IMG/VR virus record: IMGVR_UViG_3300050821_003459 | Span: 1-36,873 of that record | Direction: 5' to 3' (one strand) | DNA length: 36,873 bases | Origin: a virus | Shown here: in pieces, positions 33,285-36,873 of the stretch | Layout: each line of letters begins with the position of its first letter | Position numbering within the stretch: position 1 is the stretch's first letter | Translations under genes and position numbers: made by a program | The notes under the pieces: generated by a model | Seen by the model: only the letters and a program-made list of their open reading frames with translations | The model's database searches: none | What the model was told of the DNA's origin: nothing

Positions 33285-33344
33285 TTTCCACCCTTTCCAT
33301 TCGATTTCGCGCCCTTCGCCGCAAGCGCGGATTCCCCGGCCACC
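33277..33344. repeat. Dispersed repeat, copy B
   Basis: It shares a 30-base exact block (33315-33344) with copy C, and the shared 16-base core with copy A. It encodes the C-terminal AGESALAAK tail of the 103-residue protein and runs toward the start of the next gene. Confidence 0.7.
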
Positions 33345-33592
33345 GATTTTGGTTCGTCGCATGGATAGTCCGCGAATCCCCAGTAATCTTCTAGCGTGAT
33401 CGCGTCGTCCGTCTTGTCGCTCAAATCTTCGCCGCAGTTGTAGCAACTGGCGTGACTCCCCTGATTGTAGTAGGAGTTGGTGAAGCACGCAGGACATTCG
33501 ATTATGAATATGTCCCAAGCGTGACGGCCTTCGCGTATTGCGGCGATTGTCATCGGGTCATCTTCTGGACGCTGAAATTCTTTGTCGCTCAC
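33281..33592 (-). CDS. Zinc-ribbon-like protein with repeated tail
   Basis: GTG start in a GTGA overlap. Residues 32-53 hold CPACF and CYNCGED, a four-cysteine ribbon. A short acidic part follows and then the tail VAGESALAAKGAKSNGKGGK, which is lysine-rich and matches the tail of the 51-residue gene at 34346. Nucleic-acid binding is possible. The tail belongs to the local DNA repeat. Confidence 0.6.
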   Translation of the reverse strand: MSDKEFQRPEDDPMTIAAIREGRHAWDIFIIECPACFTNSYYNQGSHASCYNCGEDLSDKTDDAITLEDYWGFADYPCDEPKSVAGESALAAKGAKSNGKGGK

Positions 33593-33852
33593 GCTGGCAT
33601 ACCTCCATGTTCCCGCGCCAACCGCTCGCCTTCTTCTCGCGGCATTAACTTCACCTCGATAGAATCCGAATGGTCGTGCAGCACGATTACCAGGTCCTCT
33701 TTGCCCATCGCGTCAATGTCGGCAAGCGAAAACTCGATTCGCTTCTGTTTCAACTTCCACATAATGAACGCCGCAATCTTATGCCAGTGGTCGCGCACGG
33801 TTCCGAGAACCGGATGGTTTGGATTTAGTTCATCGGGAAACGGTAGGCTCAC
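33589..33852 (-). CDS. Small conserved phage protein, 87 aa
   Basis: The GTG at 33852 overlaps the upstream stop (GTGA). The helix-strand pattern DHWHKIAAFIMWKLKQKRI and EDLVIVLHDHSDSIEVKLM is familiar from small phage proteins of unknown function. No catalytic motif. Confidence 0.6.
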   Translation of the reverse strand: MSLPFPDELNPNHPVLGTVRDHWHKIAAFIMWKLKQKRIEFSLADIDAMGKEDLVIVLHDHSDSIEVKLMPREEGERLAREHGGMPA

Positions 33853-34349
33853 GTTCCCACCTGCTCGTCCGTTCCGTCCCAAACAAACTGGTCAAGAGGG
33901 AAGTGTGTTCGGCAGTGGCAGCAAAAAGTGCCGCCGTAGAATCCCGGATCGCGTGCGTAAGTTTCCGCCAGTGCCAAGCCCATCGTGGTAGTTGTGCCGC
34001 AAGTTTTGTGGAGATATGTCCTGCGAACAGGACGCACAAAACCTTTCTTGCGCTCATCGGGGCAGAGCACAACGTAGTCTTTCTGCATACCTGTGCGCGT
34101 GTCAATCTCTCGGTGCTCTGGTGTTTCTGGATTGCCGCTCAACATGCACCGCTTTGACCTATCCGCTTCGGGTATTTCTTCGCGCTTTGCCTCTTCGATT
34201 GCCACCCGTGCGCTCTCTACAAGCCTCTCTACGATGGCAGGATCAGGAGTCAAATCTTCTGGCTTAGGTCCGAGACGACGATGGTGCATAAGTTCGCTTT
34301 CAATCGCCGCGATTCGCTTTTCCAATTCGTTGAGTCGTTCTTCGCTCAC
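33849..34349 (-). CDS. Conserved Cys-rich phage protein, 166 aa
   Basis: GTG start in a GTGA overlap. The N-terminal half is a charged coiled helix (SEERLNELEKRIAAIE). The C-terminal half has YLHKTCGTTTTMGLALAETY and then GGTFCCHCRTHFPLDQFVW, a four-cysteine/His ribbon pattern I recall from many phage accessory proteins. Zinc binding is expected; function unknown. Confidence 0.6.
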   Translation of the reverse strand: MSEERLNELEKRIAAIESELMHHRRLGPKPEDLTPDPAIVERLVESARVAIEEAKREEIPEADRSKRCMLSGNPETPEHREIDTRTGMQKDYVVLCPDERKKGFVRPVRRTYLHKTCGTTTTMGLALAETYARDPGFYGGTFCCHCRTHFPLDQFVWDGTDEQVGT

Positions 34350-34397
34350 TTTCGCGCCCCGTTCTTCTTCGCCGCAAGCGCGGATTCCCCGGCCACC
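34341..34397. repeat. Dispersed repeat, copy C
   Basis: The most complete copy. It shares 30 exact bases (34368-34397) with copy B and the core with copy A. It encodes the tail ESALAAKKNGARK and continues to the coupled GTG of the next gene. Confidence 0.7.
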
Positions 34398-34501
34398 TTC
34401 TCCATCGCCGCTGCTTTAAGATAAGCGCTTAATGGAATAAGGCCAGCCGCGTGTTTTATCTTCGCGTACTCCGCTTCACTCACGATTACTGTAATTCTCA
34501 T
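34346..34501 (-). CDS. Ribbon-helix-helix-like 51-aa protein
   Basis: The ATG ends at 34501 and the TGA overlaps the next GTG (GTGA). The opening MRITVIVSEAEYAKIKHAAG with IPLSAYLKAAAMEKV after it is the beta strand and two helices of CopG/Arc-type ribbon-helix-helix proteins; these dimerise and bind operator DNA. The tail AGESALAAKKNGARK is part of the repeat. As the first gene of the leftward operon, and next to an inverted repeat, it may regulate this operon and the divergent one. An antitoxin-like role is less likely because no toxin is adjacent. Confidence 0.6.
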   Translation of the reverse strand: MRITVIVSEAEYAKIKHAAGLIPLSAYLKAAAMEKVAGESALAAKKNGARK

Positions 34502-34504
34502 ACT

Positions 34505-34539
34505 TGCGCAGCCTAGCGCATGATGATACAGTCTGTCAA
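34505..34539. promoter_or_regulatory. Divergent promoter/operator candidate
   Basis: The space between the two divergent genes is 63 bases. It has a leftward TTGACA (complement of 34534-34539) followed at 17-18 bases by a weak -10 (TAGGCT). The inverted repeat TGCGC/GCGCA (34505-34509 and 34516-34520) overlaps that -10 region and could be an operator. A weak rightward promoter may overlap it. No experimental support. Confidence 0.35.
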
Positions 34540-34564
34540 GTAGTTAGTTTTGAGGAGGAATCGA

Positions 34565-34885
34565 ATGGAAATACCCAATTATCTTCAGGCGGTGAGAGTC
34601 AAGAAGCATGACGACAAATTGAGTATTGCTGAATTGGCGTGCGCTCTCTACGAGGGAATGCCACATGTTCAGAACCTCGCGGAAAAGACAGCACGTAATT
34701 ACGGCAACGCTGGAGCTTTGTCATTCTTCGATCTGATGGGACCGGACGTGCAGAACTTTTGGATGGGAATTGCAAAGCAAATCATCGACCACTCGAAAGA
34801 GTGGGAAGAGAATAACGGTTCAGCGTGCTGCTTGTCGAAGCGTGAACAGAAACGGCTTGCGGAATTACCTCGCGTCAGTTCATAG
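34565..34885 (+). CDS. Small phage protein, 106 aa
   Basis: A strong ribosome site (GAGGAGG, 34552-34558) precedes the ATG at 34565. The protein is helical with WEENNGSACCLSKREQK near its end and no motif I recognise. It is the first gene of the rightward group and its TAG stop lies two bases before the next ATG. Early expression is possible. Confidence 0.65.
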   Translation: MEIPNYLQAVRVKKHDDKLSIAELACALYEGMPHVQNLAEKTARNYGNAGALSFFDLMGPDVQNFWMGIAKQIIDHSKEWEENNGSACCLSKREQKRLAELPRVSS

Positions 34886-34887
34886 AA

Positions 34888-35379
34888 ATGTTATGGCGAC
34901 TTTCAGACCGTGGCGACCCTTCGGCGTGCAAAATCGCTGACCGCCACTACAATCGTCAGAAACCGGGAACTCCTCAGTTCGTTCCACCGGGAAGATGTTT
35001 TGTATTGTTAACCGAAGATTTAACTTGTCTGTGGGTAACTTCGTGGCCATTCGCTCAATTTGTAAAGCATGAATGGGCTGGCGCTTGGGTAAATTCTCTT
35101 TTTCGCCGTGAAGGTGGGGAAAAAGCAAGCATACTTATTCGCGATGCTATTGCGGCGACTCGTTGGTTTTACGGCGACCCACCAGAATTGGGAATGGTCA
35201 CATTTATTGATCGAGAAAAAGTTCGCCCACGCCGAGCGGGTTACGGAAAATGTTATCTCGCAGCTGGCTTTGAAGTGGCCGGGGAAACGAAAGGTGGGTT
35301 ACTTGCACTTAGGATGAGGCCGGAAGTTATGCCGCCAGCGGAGAAACCGCTGATGGGTTGTGACAAATTTTTTACTTGA
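34888..35379 (+). CDS. Conserved phage protein, possibly acetyltransferase-like
   Basis: The 163-residue protein opens MLWRLSDRGDPSACKIADRH and continues to RQKPGTPQFVPPGRCFVLL, a start known to me from phage and prophage proteins with a weak GNAT-like pattern. The middle has beta strands and a Trp-rich stretch, and near the end RAGYGKCYLAAGFEVAGE resembles the GNAT 'GYGK.y...GF' site. It is a hypothesis, not a firm assignment. It may modify host proteins or nucleotides. Ends in TGA, which overlaps a possible promoter. Confidence 0.5.
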   Translation: MLWRLSDRGDPSACKIADRHYNRQKPGTPQFVPPGRCFVLLTEDLTCLWVTSWPFAQFVKHEWAGAWVNSLFRREGGEKASILIRDAIAATRWFYGDPPELGMVTFIDREKVRPRRAGYGKCYLAAGFEVAGETKGGLLALRMRPEVMPPAEKPLMGCDKFFT

Positions 35380-35406
35380 CACGGAAGGGGGTGTGGCAGA
35401 AACTAT
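35376..35406 (+). promoter_or_regulatory. Promoter candidate before the amber-interrupted gene
   Basis: TTGACA (35376-35381) and a weak -10 AACTAT (35401-35406), 19 bases apart, end six bases before the ATG at 35412. If used, transcription would start close to that ATG, so the message would be nearly leaderless, which would explain the lack of a good ribosome site. It would drive the PTH2-like gene and the three tRNA-like elements. Confidence 0.35.
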
Positions 35407-35411
35407 GCGAC

Positions 35412-35849
35412 ATGAAACCCGAACGGTAGATTCCAACCGAACCTTACGTTTACGTTTTTGTCCGCACCGACCTTCCTATTCAGCATCAAATAGTTCAATC
35501 CCTCCACGCTGTTTATCATCTCGCTGGCCTTCGCTGCGAGCAAGGCACGCCTAACATCGTGCTCATCGGCCTTCCCAACATCAAATCACTTCGACGCGCC
35601 GAGAGAAAGTTAGAGGCAGCGAACATTCCTCACTACTCATGGTCCGAACCGGACAACGATTGGGGATTGACTTCGATTGCTACGGCTCCGCTCGTTGGCG
35701 ATCAGCGAAGGGTTCTGGCCGATTATCGAATTTACTCCGCTCCTGTAGCTCAAAATATAGAGCGCCCGACCCTAAATCGGGAGGATGTTGGTGAAATCCC
35801 AACTGGGAGCGCCAAGTTTATGCACGCCGAGTCGGAGGCATCTGACTGA
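35412..35849 (+). CDS. Peptidyl-tRNA-hydrolase-II-like gene with in-frame amber codon
   Basis: From ATG 35412 the frame reads MKPER, then TAG (35427-35429), then IPTEPYVYVFVRTDLP and VQSLHAVYHLAG, matching the PTH2 pattern of a first strand VVRxDL followed by an AAQ/VQ-x-x-HA helix (His32). A strand VLIGLPN and an ALAVxx-type region near 100-110 follow. PTH2 releases peptides from stalled tRNA. After the TAG the first usual start is GTG 35559, which would remove the catalytic helix. Thus either the TAG is read through, or the gene is broken. The last 37 codons coincide with a tRNA gene. Length 145 residues, near PTH2 size (about 115-130) apart from that tail. Confidence 0.6.
35739..35814 (+). 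tRNA. tRNA with CUA (amber) anticodon, C33
   Basis: A complete cloverleaf of 76 bases. The acceptor GCTCCTG pairs with TGGGAGC (last two pairs are G-T), the D stem is GCTC/GAGC, and the anticodon stem is CCCGA/TCGGG with loop CCCTAAA. The T stem is GTTGG/CCAAC, the variable loop has five bases, the discriminator is G, and CCA is encoded. The anticodon at 35772-35774 is CTA, so it could read UAG. Position 33, nearly always U, is C (35771), which may weaken decoding. The element lies wholly inside the 3' end of the PTH2-like reading frame. Confidence 0.8.
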
Positions 35850-35873
35850 CCTTGAGTGGTGCGGCGTGCTCCA
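35822..35873 (+). other. 52-base tRNA-like element lacking a D arm
   Basis: A perfect 7-pair acceptor stem (GCACGCC at 35822-35828 with GGCGTGC at 35863-35869) is followed by T and CCA. Inside are a six-pair hairpin (35830-35835 with 35842-35847) and a short T-arm-like ACC/GGT hairpin. There is no D arm and no readable anticodon in a 7-base loop. It is placed seven bases after one tRNA and four before the next. It could be a processed tRNA mimic, or a deletion remnant. Confidence 0.5.
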
Positions 35874-35877
35874 GTTT

Positions 35878-35983
35878 GCGCCTGTAGCTCAGCGGGAGAG
35901 CAACGGTCTCTAAAACCGTCCTCGAATAGAGCAGCAGGTATTTAACCTGTTGGTCGCGGGTTCAATTCCCGCCAGGCGCTCCA
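35878..35983 (+). tRNA. 106-base tRNA with two anticodon-like arms (CUA, UUU)
   Basis: The acceptor GCGCCTG/CAGGCGC is perfect, with T73 and encoded CCA. The D stem is GCTC/GAGC. The first anticodon arm is ACGGT-CTCTAAA-ACCGT, with U33 present and anticodon CTA (35910-35912). Then comes CCTCGAATAGAGCA and a second arm GCAGG-TATTTAA-CCTGT with TTT at 35941-35943 in the anticodon position, TGGTC, and the T arm GCGGG-TTCAATT-CCCGC. Removing one arm gives a normal-sized tRNA either way. It looks like a fusion of the 5' part of an amber-reading tRNA to the 3' part of a tRNA-Lys-like gene. A long variable arm or an intron are other readings. Confidence 0.75.
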
Positions 35984-36051
35984 GTTTTTAACTTGTATTT
36001 CATCTCAGTTTTGGCACACTATTAACACTTCCGAGTGCTGTCAATCCACCG

Positions 36052-36078
36052 GGGCGTGGAGCCGCGAACTTCACGCCC
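36052..36078 (+). repeat. Inverted repeat GGGCGTG/CACGCCC
   Basis: A 7-base perfect stem with 13-base loop between the tRNA group and the winged-helix gene. There is no T-run, so it is not a standard terminator. It may shape the leader of the next gene, whose ribosome site (GGAGG) can pair with CCCT at 36081-36084. Confidence 0.35.
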
Positions 36079-36098
36079 TACCCTTTCGCGGAGGGGAA

Positions 36099-36791
36099 TT
36101 GCGGAAGTCTCACGACATCGGGCTAAAGCCCGGAATTTTAGATCGTAAACATATCGACGCTATGGGAATGTCTGTCTGGTTGTACGCCTGGATTATTCTC
36201 CATCAAACACAAACAACTGGATTCGTTCACGGCGGAGCCGTTATCACCTACGCGCTCATCCAAGAGGAACTCGATGTCCCATGCCGAACGCTACGTAGAT
36301 GGATGAAAACTCTTCAACGCGGTGGATACATCGAAGTCACCTACTCAGCTTACAAGCGAATGCGAATCAGGGTTGAAAAATCTAAAAAATTCAACCACCG
36401 CCAGCACGCAATCCAGTTCCCCGAATCCATAAGGGCCAATAGTGGCCGTTATATCCGGCCAGATGTGGCCCAAGGTGCGGCCAGAAATGGCCCATTCAAT
36501 AAGAGTTCTAAAGAGAGTTCTATAGAACCTTATAAAGCGGAGGAGGCCGCTGCCGCATTTTCCTGTATTGGGTTCGATGAACCGTTCGGACAACCCCCTT
36601 TCCAGAAAGTATTCCTAGAGAGGATGGCCAAAAGGAACGGAGACTGGCTCACTATGACGATGGAAGCCACGATCCAAGAGTGCCAGAGAAAGAAAATAGG
36701 TATACCCCCACAGTTTTACTCAGCAAAAAGGTCTGTAGAGTCCTTAGAGAACGCCGAAGCAGCCGCCAAGTATAAGAGAACCCCCCTGTAG
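36099..36791 (+). CDS. Winged-helix DNA-binding protein, replication-initiator-like
   Basis: TTG start with GGAGGGG just upstream. The first 80 residues form a helical part (KPGILDRKHIDAMGMSVWLYA) and a winged helix (residues about 49-80: ITYALIQEEL, CRTLRRWMKTLQRGGYIEV). This matches the start of phage replication-organiser-like proteins. A polar linker (100-150) and a helical C-terminus follow. It probably binds origin or operator DNA; no helicase or primase motif is seen. It ends with TAG, and the frame after it continues with only TAG stops to the window end. Confidence 0.65.
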   Translation: MRKSHDIGLKPGILDRKHIDAMGMSVWLYAWIILHQTQTTGFVHGGAVITYALIQEELDVPCRTLRRWMKTLQRGGYIEVTYSAYKRMRIRVEKSKKFNHRQHAIQFPESIRANSGRYIRPDVAQGAARNGPFNKSSKESSIEPYKAEEAAAAFSCIGFDEPFGQPPFQKVFLERMAKRNGDWLTMTMEATIQECQRKKIGIPPQFYSAKRSVESLENAEAAAKYKRTPL

Positions 36792-36873
36792 TTATAGATA
36801 TATAAACAATCCTCGCAACAGGTAATATAGAGTGTTATCAAATACGCCAATAGATAGTACCGGGTTAAAAATT
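36792..36873 (+). other. Gene-free edge with TAG-only open frame
   Basis: The last 82 bases hold no standard gene. In the frame of the winged-helix gene they contain TAG at 36795, 36828 and 36855 but no TAA or TGA. If TAG were read as an amino acid the protein would run out of the window. The stretch is AT-rich. Nothing else is visible. Confidence 0.4.

Noticed and set aside
2772-34501. Genome-wide recoding of TAG to an amino acid
   Set aside because: Many leftward genes end at TAG with the next gene's ribosome site or start immediately after, so TAG must normally stop translation there.
35360-35554. Frame encoding MTNFLLDTEGG and MRHETRTV
   Set aside because: Overlaps the PTH2-like gene in another frame and has an Arg/Ser/Pro-rich shadow composition.
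35559-35849. Short version of the PTH2-like gene starting at GTG
   Set aside because: It would lack the first strand and the catalytic helix, whose sequence upstream is well preserved.
35739-35983. Phage attachment site in the tRNA group
   Set aside because: tRNA remnants can mark integration sites, but no integrase or matching direct repeat is visible in the window.
1-36873. CRISPR array
   Set aside because: No regularly spaced direct repeats were seen; the only dispersed repeat has three irregularly placed copies inside genes.

Overview
The window reads as a large part of the genome of a tailed double-stranded DNA phage, most likely short-tailed. Large terminase, portal, scaffold-like, capsid, adaptor, tail-hub, injection-type and fibre-like genes lie in one leftward operon, and there is no tape-measure or sheath gene. 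No polymerase, primase, integrase or rRNA gene is visible. A soil Acidobacteriota host is an inference: several virion-module proteins carry Sec signal peptides and low-complexity Ser/Thr/Gly/Ala sequence, and one carries a choice-of-anchor-D (ASH-like) domain, a style common in that phylum.

Layout. (a) 1-2806, plus strand: a weak ORF, a Tat-type lipoprotein, a papain-family (C1A) cysteine peptidase, an Ig-like protein, a structured non-coding stretch and a SleB-like cell-wall hydrolase. (b) 2772-4607, minus strand: small membrane proteins (holin- and spanin-like candidates) and a small Cys-rich protein. (c) 4653-12589, minus: four large or secreted fibre-like proteins with chained ATGA overlaps. 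(d) 12627-14619, minus: a HELIE-motif protein, a PurD-like ATP-grasp enzyme and a small protein. (e) 14716-31140, minus: injection-type proteins, adaptor, hub, capsid, scaffold, portal and terminase. (f) 31142-34501, minus: a GroES-like protein with DnaJ-type zinc-finger insertions, then many short zinc-ribbon and accessory genes linked by 1-4 base start/stop overlaps, headed by a 51-residue ribbon-helix-helix-like protein. (g) 34565-36873, plus: two small phage proteins, a peptidyl-tRNA-hydrolase-II-like gene interrupted by an amber codon, three tRNA or tRNA-like elements and a winged-helix protein.

The most unusual region is 35376-36873. A PTH2-like gene has an in-frame TAG at codon 6 and no usual start codon after it that would keep the fold. 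Within and just after this gene are a tRNA with a CUA anticodon, a 52-base tRNA-like element without a D arm, and a 106-base tRNA with two successive anticodon-like arms (CUA, then UUU). All three end in CCA. The next gene stops at TAG and its frame continues to the window edge interrupted only by further TAG codons. I infer a local amber-suppression module; TAG is clearly an ordinary stop in the structural operon. The second unusual item is the GroES-like protein at 31142-31813, whose predicted mobile loop and roof loop each hold CxxCxGxG zinc-finger sequence. Functional calls rest on motifs I can read; no database search was possible.
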